From: Actinomyces provencensis
Lineage (GTDB): Bacteria > Actinomycetota > Actinomycetes > Actinomycetales > Actinomycetaceae
Assembly: GCF_900155435.1 (NCBI RefSeq)
Contig: NZ_LT700212.1
Location: 1,637,131 to 1,678,418, forward strand
Direction: 5' to 3'
Length of the DNA: 41,288 nt
In this document: one piece after another, positions 17,700 through 27,071 of the stretch
Position numbering within the stretch: position 1 is the stretch's first letter
Layout: each line of letters starts with the position of its first letter
Notes under the pieces: model-generated
Databases searched by the model: none
What the model saw: the letters and a program-made list of their open reading frames with translations, nothing else
What the model was told of the DNA's origin: nothing
Made by a program: the position numbers and the translations under genes

Positions 17700-19274
17700 G
17701 AGCGCGTCATTGGTCTGGCCGTTGTTGAGGTAGGCCAGCGAGCGGTACAGGGGCACGCCGGGGATCATGATGACCACGGCCGGCACGGACAGGGTGACCC
17801 GGGAGAACTTGGTGCGCCGGGCGACCACGGTGGCCAGCAGACCTGCGGCGAGGGCGGCCAGTCCCACGGCCGCCTGGACGGGCACGTGGACCTGGTCGAC
17901 CAGGAAGAGGCGCCCGACGTTGATGACCGCCCCGATGGCGGCGGCCGCGGCACACACCTTGTGCGGGGAGTTGAAGAGCATCGCGAAGCCGTAGGAGGCG
18001 ATGAAGGAGGCTCCGGCGCGCAGGCCGTACAGGGCCGGCCACACGAGGTGGTAGTCGTACTCGGGTGTCACCGACCAGCTGAACACCAGGGACACGGTCC
18101 ACACCGCCACGCCCGCGGAGACGACCAGCATGCACACGTACACCAGTCGCGCGATGCCGGCCTGGAAGTCCTGGCGGACCAGGTCGATGATGCCGGTCAC
18201 CAGCGGGAAGCCGGGGACCAGGAAGAGGAGGGCGGAGATGAAGCCCGCCTGGTGGGTGGGCTCCAGGCCGATGTAGTTCTGGGCCGCGCCGACCAGGAGG
18301 ATGTAGATGGTGGCCGCCAGCGCGCCCGAGGCCATCCACACCCCGAAGTGGTTCATGCGGCGGTGCAGCATCTGGCGGCGCAGGAACTGCCCGATGAAGG
18401 CGGCGACCGCCACGACCGAGCACTCCACCCAGCCGCCGTGGTTGAGGAAGGAGAACCCCGCACACGCCACACCCGAGGCCAGCGCATTGCCCAACCAGCC
18501 GTAGAGGGCGGGGACCTTCTCGATCCTGTCCAGGGCCTTGTCCACGTCCTCGACCAGGACCTGCTGGCCGTCGAGGGAGTCCACGTAGTTGGAGAGCAGG
18601 TCGATCTTGTCGGCGTTGACGCCCATGGCGCGCTGCTCGGCGAGCTCCGTGCGGAAGGTGCCCGACGCGTAGGCGGTGGCGATGATCTCCGTGTAGGTGA
18701 CCTGGGCGTGGTGCTGCTCGATGCCGACGGCGCGGGCGAGCTTAGCCATGGAGTGCTTGACGCGGAAGGCGGAGGCTCCGCAGGACAGCAGCATCTGCCC
18801 CAGGCGCAACACGATGCGTGACTGGTGGGCCAGGCGGTCGTGGGCGACCATGCGGTGCATCGTCATCGAGGTGTCACCGGGGCGGCGGGGTGACCCGGGT
18901 CCGGCGGTGGCGCCCGGCAGGGTCGGGGTGGCGTCGCTGTCACCGTCCGGGGCGTCGACAGGGGCGGTGTCCTGCTCGGCGGGCTCGGGAGGCAGACCGG
19001 AGTCCTCCTGACCGGGGGCGGCCTCGCCACCTGCGAGGTGCGCGGGGGCGGGGACGTCGGCGGGCTGCGGGGGCAGACCGCCGTCACCGGCGAGGGAATG
19101 GGGGGCGGGCGAGTCCAGGGACGGGTCCAGGCCCAGCTCCGGGTCCACGGGCGGGTCCGGGGTCAGGTCGTCATTGTCGAGGGGGCGGCTTCCGCGGGTT
19201 GGGCCACTGGACAAGGAGTCACCTGCACGATCGGGGTCCGGGCGGTGGTCATCCGCATGGTTCTGGTCTGTCAC
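17562..19274 (-). CDS. ThrE-family threonine/serine exporter with long acidic N-terminal extension
   Basis: A 570-residue protein. The first 130 or so residues are low-complexity, Pro/Asp/Gly-rich and probably cytoplasmic. The ThrE N-terminal domain follows, with the conserved start MLLSCGASAFRVKHSMAKLA and YTEIIATAYASG, then about ten membrane helices including the second ThrE domain (VPAVVIMIPGVPLYRSLAYL). Characterised ThrE proteins export threonine and serine; the substrate here is inferred from family only. The GTG at 19274 has no good ribosome site, and the later ATG near the motif MTMHRMVAHD could be the true start. The gene's 3' end is repeated at 15087-15226. The 270 bp upstream to the GH2 gene hold no gene. 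Confidence 0.85.
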   Translation of the reverse strand: MTDQNHADDHRPDPDRAGDSLSSGPTRGSRPLDNDDLTPDPPVDPELGLDPSLDSPAPHSLAGDGGLPPQPADVPAPAHLAGGEAAPGQEDSGLPPEPAEQDTAPVDAPDGDSDATPTLPGATAGPGSPRRPGDTSMTMHRMVAHDRLAHQSRIVLRLGQMLLSCGASAFRVKHSMAKLARAVGIEQHHAQVTYTEIIATAYASGTFRTELAEQRAMGVNADKIDLLSNYVDSLDGQQVLVEDVDKALDRIEKVPALYGWLGNALASGVACAGFSFLNHGGWVECSVVAVAAFIGQFLRRQMLHRRMNHFGVWMASGALAATIYILLVGAAQNYIGLEPTHQAGFISALLFLVPGFPLVTGIIDLVRQDFQAGIARLVYVCMLVVSAGVAVWTVSLVFSWSVTPEYDYHLVWPALYGLRAGASFIASYGFAMLFNSPHKVCAAAAAIGAVINVGRLFLVDQVHVPVQAAVGLAALAAGLLATVVARRTKFSRVTLSVPAVVIMIPGVPLYRSLAYLNNGQTNDALAALFTVFFTIISIGVGLAVSRMVTDRNWLMETPHGVPSLGAYPTK

Positions 19275-19548
19275 GGGGTCAAGGATGGCACGCGGCGCAC
19301 CGGAGGTGGTGGGACCAGCGTCGGGGGCAGGCGGGTCCGGGGGTGTCGCGTGGGCCACTCGGGGGCGGAGTCGGCCCGGTGACGTCCACCTCCCACACGT
19401 GCGCGGCGCCGTCACGGCACCCGACCGACGCCCCCTCTGAACGCTCCCCGGGACCAGACTGCGCCAGGTCACATGTCCAGGGCCCCGCCCTCGCCGATGA
19501 CGACGGGGGCGGGGCCGCTGGGTGGCACTGTGCGACGGAGCGGGGAAC

Positions 19549-21369
19549 TCAGCCCTCCCCGTCCTCGAACGCCGCCCGACGCTGCTGGACCTCGCGGATC
19601 CTGGCGATGTCGAACTTCGGTGTCCGGTCGAAGGTGTAGATGCCGTTCTGCTCCTGGAAGGTGTCCGTGAGCTGGGTGTAGCAGTACCCGAACATGTCCG
19701 GGTCATCCAGGAGAACGTCGGTGAGGCCCGCGAACCTGGCGAACCACTCCTCCACCGATGTGACCTTCTGCCCGTAGCCCCAGGACTCCTCGTGGTTCGG
19801 GTCGTCCGGGAGGGCATCCGGGTGTGCGCCAGCGACCTCCGCGTTCCACCAGATCCCGCCGTACTCGGAGACCATGTAGGGCTGGGCGTCGTAGTCGATC
19901 GAGATCCTGCGCCCGGCATGGGTGTTGACGAACGGGGTGCCGTCGACCAGACCGACGTGGTTCTGCCGGAAACGACCGGGATCCTGCTCGTAGTCATGGG
20001 AGTCGTAGACGTCCGCCCCACGCACACGATGGGAGTACCCCGAAGCGTCGATGACGGGCCGGGTGGGATCGGCAGCCTTGGCAGCCCAGTACATCCCGTG
20101 GGTGACGTCATCGAGTTGGGTGATCACGTCCGTGATCGGCTGCCAGGTCTCGTTGAGGGGGCACCACCCCACGATCGAGGGATGGTTGCGGTCGCGTCGC
20201 AGGACCTCGCACCACTGGGTGATGAAGGAGGCCGTCGGCTGCTGGTGATCGGTGACGGGCCCGAAGCCCGCGGCCCCCCAGTCCGGGAACTCCGCCCACA
20301 CCAGGTACCCGAGCCGGTCCGCGTGGTAGTAGAAGCGCTCCTCGAAGACCTTCTGGTGCAGGCGCGCACCGTTGAACCCGGCTGCCATCGACAGCTCGAT
20401 GTCGGCGCGCAGGGCCTCGTCGGAGGGGGAGGTCATCAGGGTGTCCGGCCAGTACCCCTGGTCCAGGACCAGGCGCTGGAAGACCGGCTCACCGTTGAGC
20501 AGCAACCGCCTGCCGTCGATGGCCACGGATCGCAGGCCTGCGTAGGAGGCGACCTCGTCGATGACCTCCCCACCGGCGAGCAGTCGCACCTCGAGGTCGT
20601 AGAGGTGCGGGTCGGAGGGCGACCAGAGCCGGACCCGGTCACCCGGGATCGGCAGACGGAGACTCGGCCCCAGCTCCACGACGGGGAGGCGTGCCACTGC
20701 CACCTGTCCCTGCGCGTCGGACAGACGGACCTCGAGCTCGGTGCCCGACCGCCTCCCGTCCAGTTCGGCGACGACGGTGAAGCTCGGGTCCCCGACGTGG
20801 GGGACGACCTGGAGGCCCGCGATGTGTGTCGGCGCCACCGGCTCCATCCACACCGTCTGCCAGATCCCCGTGGTGCGCGTGTAGAAGCACTCGGAGTTGT
20901 GGAACCAGGAGGCCTGCTTGCCGCGCGCCTGGGGAACCCCCCTCGGGTCCCGGGCGCGCACGACCACCGTGCACTCCTCCCCCGCCGTGACCACCCCGGA
21001 CAGGTCGGCCGTGAAGGAGGAGAAACCGCCGCGGTGCCTGGCCACCTCCGTGCCGTTGACCCACACCGTGGCGTCGTGGTCCACGGCACCGAAGTGGAGG
21101 AGGACGTCGCGACCGGCCCACGCCTCGGGCACGCGAACGGTCCTGCGGTACCAGACCGCCGTGAGGAAGTCGGTGACACCGATCCCGGACGCCTCGGCCT
21201 CCGGCGCGAAGGGGACCAGGATCTCCCGGGAGTAGGGGGCTTCGACCAGGTTGCGATCGATGCCCGAGTCGCCCTGGTCGATCTCGAACTCCCACACGCC
21301 GTTCAGGTTGAGCCATTCCCTTCGGGAGAGCTGCGGCCTGGGGTATTCAGGCTTCGGGTTCTCAGTCAC
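19549..21369 (-). CDS. GH2-family glycosidase (beta-galactosidase/beta-glucuronidase-like)
   Basis: A 606-residue family 2 glycoside hydrolase. The N-terminal sugar-binding domain (LNGVWEFEI, HFGAVDHDATVWVNG) is followed by an immunoglobulin-like domain and a TIM barrel. The acid/base Glu is at about residue 407 (GWCPLNETW) and the nucleophile Glu at about residue 502 (VSEYGG). There is no signal peptide, so the enzyme is cytoplasmic and should cleave an imported glycoside. The start is GTG 21369 after AGGAAGG. It is last in the operon of binding protein and two permeases and is presumably controlled by the divergent LacI regulator. The short 606-residue form without the large C-terminal domain of LacZ is closer to glucuronidase-like enzymes; specificity is not settled. 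Confidence 0.88.
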   Translation of the reverse strand: MTENPKPEYPRPQLSRREWLNLNGVWEFEIDQGDSGIDRNLVEAPYSREILVPFAPEAEASGIGVTDFLTAVWYRRTVRVPEAWAGRDVLLHFGAVDHDATVWVNGTEVARHRGGFSSFTADLSGVVTAGEECTVVVRARDPRGVPQARGKQASWFHNSECFYTRTTGIWQTVWMEPVAPTHIAGLQVVPHVGDPSFTVVAELDGRRSGTELEVRLSDAQGQVAVARLPVVELGPSLRLPIPGDRVRLWSPSDPHLYDLEVRLLAGGEVIDEVASYAGLRSVAIDGRRLLLNGEPVFQRLVLDQGYWPDTLMTSPSDEALRADIELSMAAGFNGARLHQKVFEERFYYHADRLGYLVWAEFPDWGAAGFGPVTDHQQPTASFITQWCEVLRRDRNHPSIVGWCPLNETWQPITDVITQLDDVTHGMYWAAKAADPTRPVIDASGYSHRVRGADVYDSHDYEQDPGRFRQNHVGLVDGTPFVNTHAGRRISIDYDAQPYMVSEYGGIWWNAEVAGAHPDALPDDPNHEESWGYGQKVTSVEEWFARFAGLTDVLLDDPDMFGYCYTQLTDTFQEQNGIYTFDRTPKFDIARIREVQQRRAAFEDGEG

Positions 21370-21423
21370 GCTGGTCCTTCCTCACTGTGCGGGTCACGTC
21401 GGTGGTTGTGGTGGTGGGATCGC

Positions 21424-22254
21424 TCATCCCTTGATCCCTGTCATTGCGACTCCCTTGACGATGTAGCGCTCCAGGAGCAGGAACAGGATGATCATCGGCA
21501 GCGAGGCCACCATGTTGGCCGTCATCGGCAGGACACGGTCGACCGTGTAGGTCCCGGCGAACGTCGGGATGCCGATCGGCAGGGTGAACATGTTGCTGTT
21601 CATGGCCACCAGGAGCGGCCACAGGTAGTTGTTCCAGCTGCCCGTGAAGGCGAAGATCCCGATGGTGACCATGATGGTCTTGGACAGCGGCAGGACGATG
21701 TTCCAGAAGCTCTTCCAGTAGCCGGCACCGTCGATGCGGGCGGCGTCCATCAGTTCGTCCGGGATCTGGCGCATGTAGGAGATCATGATGATCAGGTTCA
21801 TCGAGGCCGCGATCCCGGGGAGGATCAGCCCGGCATAGGTGTCGACCAGGCCCAACTTGTTGGTGGTGACGAACAGGGGGACGATCATCGCCTCCACCGG
21901 GATCATCATTCCCAGGAGGAAGTAGATGTAGAAGATGTTCTTCCCCCGGAAGACGATCTTCGCAATGGCGAACGCGGCCAGTGGGGTCACGATCAGTGTG
22001 GCCACGGTGGAGATGATGGCGACGACGAAGCTGTTCTGCACCCAGATCGCGACATCGGAGCCCACGAGCACACGCGGGTAGTTCTCGAGCGTGTAGGGAG
22101 GCAGGAACCAGTTGATGGTGTCGCCGATCCGCATCCCCTCATGCTTCAGGGAGACGGCCAGTGACCAGAAGACCGGGATCAGGAACACCAGTCCGGCAAT
22201 GACGGTGATGACGGTGAGTGCCTTGGAACCCACCGTGGTGCGTCGTTTCGTCAT
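21424..22254 (-). CDS. sugar ABC transporter permease (MalG type)
   Basis: A 276-residue inner-membrane permease of the CUT1 carbohydrate family with six hydrophobic helices. The EAA loop lies in the later half (MDAARIDGAGYWKSFWNIVLPLSK), the site that docks the ATPase. Its ATG overlaps the stop of the other permease by four bases. The GH2 gene starts 54 bases downstream. No ATPase is encoded here, which is usual for CUT1 systems sharing a common MsiK-type ATPase. Confidence 0.92.
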   Translation of the reverse strand: MTKRRTTVGSKALTVITVIAGLVFLIPVFWSLAVSLKHEGMRIGDTINWFLPPYTLENYPRVLVGSDVAIWVQNSFVVAIISTVATLIVTPLAAFAIAKIVFRGKNIFYIYFLLGMMIPVEAMIVPLFVTTNKLGLVDTYAGLILPGIAASMNLIIMISYMRQIPDELMDAARIDGAGYWKSFWNIVLPLSKTIMVTIGIFAFTGSWNNYLWPLLVAMNSNMFTLPIGIPTFAGTYTVDRVLPMTANMVASLPMIILFLLLERYIVKGVAMTGIKG

Positions 22255-23129
22255 CGCTCACTCCTTCTCTGCAGACCCACCTGGACCAGCGAGACGACCA
22301 GGAGGACGAAGAACAGTGCGAAGGACATGGCCGAGGCGTAGCCCAGGTTGTCCTTGACGAACCCCTGTTCGTAGACGTACTGGACGATCGAGCGGGTGGC
22401 GTTCCCGGGACCGCCCTGTGTGATCAGTTGCGTCTGGCCGAAGACCTTGAAGCACGCCAGGAGCTGCAGGAGGAGAACCAACCAATGGGTCCCCGAGAGC
22501 AGGGGCAGGGTGATCCGGAAGAGTTGCTGGGTCTTGCTCGCCCCGTCGATCTCGGCCGCCTCGTAGAGCTCGTCGGGGATCTCCTGGAGCGCGGCCAGGT
22601 ACAGCAACATGCTGAAACCGACCGTCCACCACACGGTGGTGAAGGTCAGGGTCACCCAGTTCAGGGGGTGGCCCAGGAGCCACTGGGGTTCCATGTCGGC
22701 GGGGATCAGGTGCAGGTCGTGCAGCAGATTGTTGATGAACCCCACGTGGGGCTCGGCCAGGAAGATGGCGATGAAGGAGACGACGGAGACGGACAGCACG
22801 CTGGGAATGTAGAAGGCTGAGCGCGCGAACTTCCTGACCTTCGTCGGCCGGTTCGCCAGGAGGGCGAACACGACCGCCGTGAACATCAGCAGGGGAACCG
22901 TGATCGCGGTGAAGGTCACCGTGTTCTCCATCGCTCCCCAGAAGTACTTGTCACCGAATGCCCGGGTGTAGTTGTCGAACCCCACGAACTCCTGGGGTCC
23001 CATCAGGCCCCATTTCCACAGGCTGATCCAGAACCCCTGGAACACCGGCCAGATCGTGAAGACTGAGTACAGCACCAGGAACGGTGACATGAAGAGCAAC
23101 GCGGCAGCGAATCTCTTCCTCGGTTGCAT
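22251..23129 (-). CDS. sugar ABC transporter permease (MalF type)
   Basis: A 292-residue CUT1 permease. It begins MQPRKRFAAALLFMSPFLVL, has six membrane helices and the EAA loop (LYEAAEIDGASKTQQLFRIT). The start at 23129 follows GGGGAGAAGCAGG; 39 in-frame upstream codons are GC-rich and probably untranslated. It pairs with the MalG-type permease, to which it is coupled by a 4-bp overlap, and lies 146 bases downstream of the binding-protein gene. Confidence 0.92.
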   Translation of the reverse strand: MQPRKRFAAALLFMSPFLVLYSVFTIWPVFQGFWISLWKWGLMGPQEFVGFDNYTRAFGDKYFWGAMENTVTFTAITVPLLMFTAVVFALLANRPTKVRKFARSAFYIPSVLSVSVVSFIAIFLAEPHVGFINNLLHDLHLIPADMEPQWLLGHPLNWVTLTFTTVWWTVGFSMLLYLAALQEIPDELYEAAEIDGASKTQQLFRITLPLLSGTHWLVLLLQLLACFKVFGQTQLITQGGPGNATRSIVQYVYEQGFVKDNLGYASAMSFALFFVLLVVSLVQVGLQRRSER

Positions 23130-23275
23130 CCTGCTTCTCCCCTCTGAGAATCCGGTACCAGCACGTGACTGATCACGGTCCGCAGCCGTGGGACGGGGCA
23201 GGGGTCCGGATCCACCCGGGCCTCCGGGGCCTCCGCCCCGCCCCACGGCACACTGCGACCGCGAGGTCGACCGTC

Positions 23276-24631
23276 CTAGCCGATCTCGGCCTCCATCTCG
23301 GAGATCATGTTCTCGATCGCGGAACTCTCATCGGACTGTCCTGACCAGATGGCGTCCAGGTTCTCGATCATGACGGACTTCAGACCGTAGAAGTACTCGG
23401 TCTGGGGAGGCAGGACTGCCGTCTCCTTGGCGGACAGGTAGTTGCTGCGGAACGGCAGCTCGGCGAACGCCGGGTCCGACGTCACCGCACTGTTGGCGGG
23501 GATCTGGCCGGACTTGGCCCAGATGGTCGCGCCCTTCGAGGCCACGAAGTTGATGAAGTCGACTGCGGCCTGCGTGTCCTCGTCGGAGCGCTTCGGGTTC
23601 GTCGGGATCGTCAGGACGTGGGAGTCCGCCCACGTCGCGTCGCTCCCGTTGAACAGGCTCGGGAATGTCTGGGCGGAGAAGTTCAGTGCGTCCGTCTGCT
23701 CGAAGGCGCCCACGGCCCACGTGCCCCCGAACTCCAGACCGCCCTTGCCCTCCTGGAAGAGCTTCTGGTGATCGGCGATTCCCGGGAGGATGTAGCCGTC
23801 CTTGTAGAGGCTGTTGACGAACTCCGCGGCCTTGACCGCCGTGGCCTGGTCCAGTGTGATGGTCTCTCCGTCATCGGAGATGATCGGCGTGCCACCCATC
23901 TGGAAGTAGGTCGCCCACCAGACGCGGTACGGGTCGTCACCGTTCTGGGGCAGCGCCAGCGGGGACACGTCCGATCCGGCGGATGCCTTGATCTTGTCCA
24001 GGACGGACTTGAACTCGTCGACATTGGAGATGCTGACCTGTCCGTCCGCGTCCACCGGGACCCCCGCCTCGGAGAGGATGTCGAGGTTGGAGTACATGAT
24101 CTCGGCATGGGTGTCGAGAGGGATGGCGTAGTGCTGGTCGTCGAAGGTGACGCCGGAGAGGGAGTTGTCCGGGAAGGCACTCCAGTCGGTCCCTGCACCC
24201 GCCGTGTAGTCGTCGATGGGCTGGACGACGCCCTTGGCCACCAGTTCGGGCAGCTTCGAGATGTGGGAGACGCCGATGTCCGGACCCCGTCCCGCGGCGA
24301 CCGCGGTCTGGAGCTTCGTGTAGTAGTCGGCCCACACGAGCATGACCGACTGGACCTGCTTGGGTGGGTTGGTGGCGTTGTACTCATCGATGATCTGGTC
24401 CATGAACTCGCCGTCCCCGCCGGAGAAGAGCGACCAGAACACCAGCTTGTTCGGATCGACGTCGACTGCTTCGGGGTTGTTGACGGTTCCGTCCTCGTTG
24501 ACTGCAGCGCTCTGGGCCCCGTCGGCTCCTGCGCCGGATGACTGGCTGGTGCCACCTGAGCCCGCGCAACCGGCGAGCACCAGGGCTGCCGCTGCCGACA
24601 GGGCACCAATTCCGGTGAGTCCCCTCCTCAT
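23276..24631 (-). CDS. sugar-binding lipoprotein of an ABC transporter
   Basis: A 451-residue extracellular solute-binding protein. The signal peptide ends in a lipobox (LAGC, Cys22), followed by a Ser/Gly-rich tether and a family 1 binding-protein fold (KLVFWSLFSGGDGEFMDQII near the start). It captures an oligosaccharide and hands it to the two permeases. ATG 24631 was chosen because GGAGG lies five bases ahead; earlier in-frame ATGs lack one. It is the first gene of the operon and faces the two operator palindromes. Confidence 0.92.
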   Translation of the reverse strand: MRRGLTGIGALSAAAALVLAGCAGSGGTSQSSGAGADGAQSAAVNEDGTVNNPEAVDVDPNKLVFWSLFSGGDGEFMDQIIDEYNATNPPKQVQSVMLVWADYYTKLQTAVAAGRGPDIGVSHISKLPELVAKGVVQPIDDYTAGAGTDWSAFPDNSLSGVTFDDQHYAIPLDTHAEIMYSNLDILSEAGVPVDADGQVSISNVDEFKSVLDKIKASAGSDVSPLALPQNGDDPYRVWWATYFQMGGTPIISDDGETITLDQATAVKAAEFVNSLYKDGYILPGIADHQKLFQEGKGGLEFGGTWAVGAFEQTDALNFSAQTFPSLFNGSDATWADSHVLTIPTNPKRSDEDTQAAVDFINFVASKGATIWAKSGQIPANSAVTSDPAFAELPFRSNYLSAKETAVLPPQTEYFYGLKSVMIENLDAIWSGQSDESSAIENMISEMEAEIG

Positions 24632-24729
24632 TGCATCCTCCATTCCGGAGGCAGGGACGTCAGACGTCCTGCCTCGACCACGTCGGTGTGGGTATCGGTC
24701 CATCGGTGACCGAGGGACCGGTCAACGGG

Positions 24730-24744
24730 TTTGCCTCGATGCAA
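24730..24744. promoter_or_regulatory. LacI-family operator 1
   Basis: TTTGCCTCGATGCAA is a near-palindrome with the CG centre typical of LacI-family sites. It is the exact reverse complement of the second site 43 bp away and lies 99 bases before the binding-protein start. Confidence 0.75.
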
Positions 24745-24773
24745 CCCCCGTCTGGGACTACTCTAGGTCTCAC

Positions 24774-24788
24774 TTGCATCGAGGCAAA
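24774..24788. promoter_or_regulatory. LacI-family operator 2
   Basis: TTGCATCGAGGCAAA, the inverted copy of operator 1. The centres are about four helical turns apart, which would suit cooperative or looping binding. On the minus strand, TTGCCT at the edge of this site and TAGAGT sixteen bases later could be the binding-protein promoter, so a bound repressor would block it. Confidence 0.75.
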
Positions 24789-24974
24789 CGTGATGGGAGA
24801 CATAGTTATGAGATCGTGACCTCCACGTCGGAACGACGGGAGCGGGTCGGGCGACACCCGACCTCGCCTGCGCGCACCGATCGGGTCGCAACGCATCCGG
24901 ACTCGACTAGCGTCAGAACCAATCTGCACGGATCAGCACAGCTCGTCCCGTGTGAGTGCACAGGAAGGAGACCC

Positions 24975-26093
24975 GTGGCAACGAGGAAAGAAGTCGCGGC
25001 TGCCGCAGGCGTGTCCGTGCGGACGGTCTCGAACGTGGTCAATGAGTTCGTCCACGTCGCCCCGGAGACCCGCGCGCGCGTGCTCAGGGCCATTGACGAG
25101 CTCTCCTACCGTCCCAATGAGCTCGCCCGCAGCCTCAAGACGGGCAGGTCCGGCGTCGTGGGACTCATGCTCCCCCAGTTGGACAACCCCTACTTCGCCG
25201 AGATCACGAGAGCCCTGGTCCAGGAGGGCGAGCTCCACGGTCTCACCGTCGTCATCGACCAGACCGACGGGGACCGGGACCGCGAGCTGTCCTGGGTGCA
25301 ACGTGCCCGCAGCGGGGCTCTCTTCGACGCACTGATCCTCAGCCCGCTGGGGATCCGTCCCAGGGACATGGACCTGTTGCCCCGCGACGTGCCCGTGGTG
25401 TTCCTGGGGGAGGACGACTACCCCGGCTTCGACCGGGTCGCCGTCGACAGCTTCGCCGCCAGCCGGGAGGTGGGGATCCACCTCGCCGCCTCGGGGCGCA
25501 GGACGTTCGCGGCCTTCGGTGCCGCAGCCGCAGACATGGGACACGAGGCCAAGGGCACCCGTGTCCTCCGTCTGGACGGCTTCCGGGCTGGGCTCGTGGA
25601 GTCCCGCATTCCCGAGGAGGACCTCTTGATCGTCCCCGCCGCGAGTTTCACCAGGACGGACGGCCACCGGGTGATGACGGAGATCCTCGAGCGCGGCGAG
25701 ACTCCTGACGCTGTCTTCTGCCTCGCCGACCCCTTGGCGCTCGGCGCACTCCGAGCACTCCACGAACACGGGGTGCGCGTCCCGGAGGATGTCGCAGTGG
25801 TGGGTTTCGACGACGTCGAGGACGTACGGTTCAGCACGCCCAGCATCTCAAGCATCCGACCCGACAAGTCCTGGATCGCGGAGACCACCATCGACCGCCT
25901 CAAGAGGCGCCTCGGAGGGGAGGAACTCACGCCCGAGACCCTGTGGGCCCCGTACCAGCTGGTGGTGCGGGAGAGCTCTGCGTCGCTGCAGTCCCCCGGG
26001 ACAGCACCCCACTCCGGGAGGACGGGCGACGGCCAGCCGGAAGTGCGACCCCACCCCGAGCGCCAGGCGGAGCCGCCCTCGTACGCCGAATGA
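24975..26093 (+). CDS. LacI-family transcriptional regulator
   Basis: A 372-residue repressor. The N-terminal DNA-binding domain is clear (TRKEVAAAAGVSVRTVSNVV, then the hinge helix region SYRPNELARSLKTGRS), followed by a periplasmic-binding-like sugar domain (VVGLMLPQLDNPYFAEITRA to VAVVGFDDVEDVRFSTPSIS). The last 30 residues are a disordered Pro/Gly-rich tail. The start is GTG 24975, four bases after AAGGAG. It is divergent from the transporter operon and most likely binds the two palindromes at 24730-24788, being released by the imported sugar or its product. Confidence 0.92.
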   Translation: MATRKEVAAAAGVSVRTVSNVVNEFVHVAPETRARVLRAIDELSYRPNELARSLKTGRSGVVGLMLPQLDNPYFAEITRALVQEGELHGLTVVIDQTDGDRDRELSWVQRARSGALFDALILSPLGIRPRDMDLLPRDVPVVFLGEDDYPGFDRVAVDSFAASREVGIHLAASGRRTFAAFGAAAADMGHEAKGTRVLRLDGFRAGLVESRIPEEDLLIVPAASFTRTDGHRVMTEILERGETPDAVFCLADPLALGALRALHEHGVRVPEDVAVVGFDDVEDVRFSTPSISSIRPDKSWIAETTIDRLKRRLGGEELTPETLWAPYQLVVRESSASLQSPGTAPHSGRTGDGQPEVRPHPERQAEPPSYAE

Positions 26094-26163
26094 CTCCCGC
26101 CACAGGACCGCGCCCACACGACGGAACCCCGACACCCCCTGCGGCAGTGGTGAACCCGCGGCC

Positions 26164-26913
26164 TCAGTTCGTCGCGGCCGCCAACTCGGAGTCCGCGGAT
26201 GTGGGCTCCGGCGCTGCGGCCCCCGGTGAGTCCTCCCCTGCCTCCGGTGTCTCCGCATCGGCTCCCACCTCGGACAGGGCTGCGCTGATCGCGGCCGCGG
26301 ACTCCGCGAGCGCCGCACCGTAGCGCTGGGTGGTCCCGTTCTTCACGCGGTAGCTGGGCACCACCAGGTTGAGGGCGGCGATCACGTGACCATTGGTGCT
26401 GATCGGTGACGCGATGGCGGTGACATCGGGTTCCACGCCGGCCTCCTCCACCACGAAGGACCCCGGCGGGACGTCACCGGAGAGTGCGCGTCCCACGGCC
26501 GAGCGCGCCAGGGGGACCGTGCGCCCCACCCAGTTGGCGTGGCGCACCGAGTGCGTGCCCTCGATGACCTGGATGTAGAGGGCGAAACCCGTGGGGTCCT
26601 CGATGGCGAGGTACACCGACTCCCCCGTGCTCTCCACGACCGAGCGCATCCAGCGCCTGGACACCCACACCAGGTTGTCCTGGCTCAGGCTGGCAGCCCC
26701 CAGGCGCATCATGATGGGCCCCGGGCGGTACGCACCCGCCTGGTCGCGGGTGATGAACCCCTTGGCGGTGAGGGACTGCAGCAACCGGAACGCGGTGCTG
26801 GGTGCCAGGCCGACCTGTCGCGCGCAGTCCGAGAGCAGCAGCCCGTGCCCGTCGCACACCGCTGTCAGCAGGTCCAGCGCGCGGTCCACGGTCCGGGTGG
26901 ATTGTTCCGCCAT
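26164..26913 (-). CDS. IclR-family transcriptional regulator
   Basis: A 249-residue regulator with an N-terminal winged helix (TVDRALDLLTAVCDGHGLLL, then VGLAPSTAFRLLQSLTAKGF) and a C-terminal IclR effector domain (residues about 75-220). The tail is Glu/Ala/Pro-rich. ATG 26913 follows CGGAGA. It closes the aconitase X-transporter operon, 159 bases after the ATPase gene, and probably controls it through the IclR-type palindrome at 31048-31067. The gene is intact although most of its presumed targets are damaged. Confidence 0.9.
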   Translation of the reverse strand: MAEQSTRTVDRALDLLTAVCDGHGLLLSDCARQVGLAPSTAFRLLQSLTAKGFITRDQAGAYRPGPIMMRLGAASLSQDNLVWVSRRWMRSVVESTGESVYLAIEDPTGFALYIQVIEGTHSVRHANWVGRTVPLARSAVGRALSGDVPPGSFVVEEAGVEPDVTAIASPISTNGHVIAALNLVVPSYRVKNGTTQRYGAALAESAAAISAALSEVGADAETPEAGEDSPGAAAPEPTSADSELAAATN

Positions 26914-27071
26914 GGTGCGTCTCCGTTCGCCATTGGTCGTCCCGCGCAGGACGCCGGGGGCCTCCAGGTCGGTCGCCGGCGTCCCGGCCGTCGTGGCCGG
27001 CCCCGGTGCCGCTGCCCGGTCAGCCTAGCAACTGGGAAAGGGCGGCCCTGCGGGGCTGCCCGGCAGGTCCC

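Noticed and set aside
17562-20111. 849-residue version of the ThrE-like protein
   Set aside because: The upstream 280 codons overlap the GH2 gene on the same strand in another frame and are Arg/Ser/Thr-rich nonsense.
19522-22164. 880-residue plus-strand open frame
   Set aside because: It runs antisense to the GH2 glycosidase and permease genes, whose domains and catalytic residues are unmistakable.
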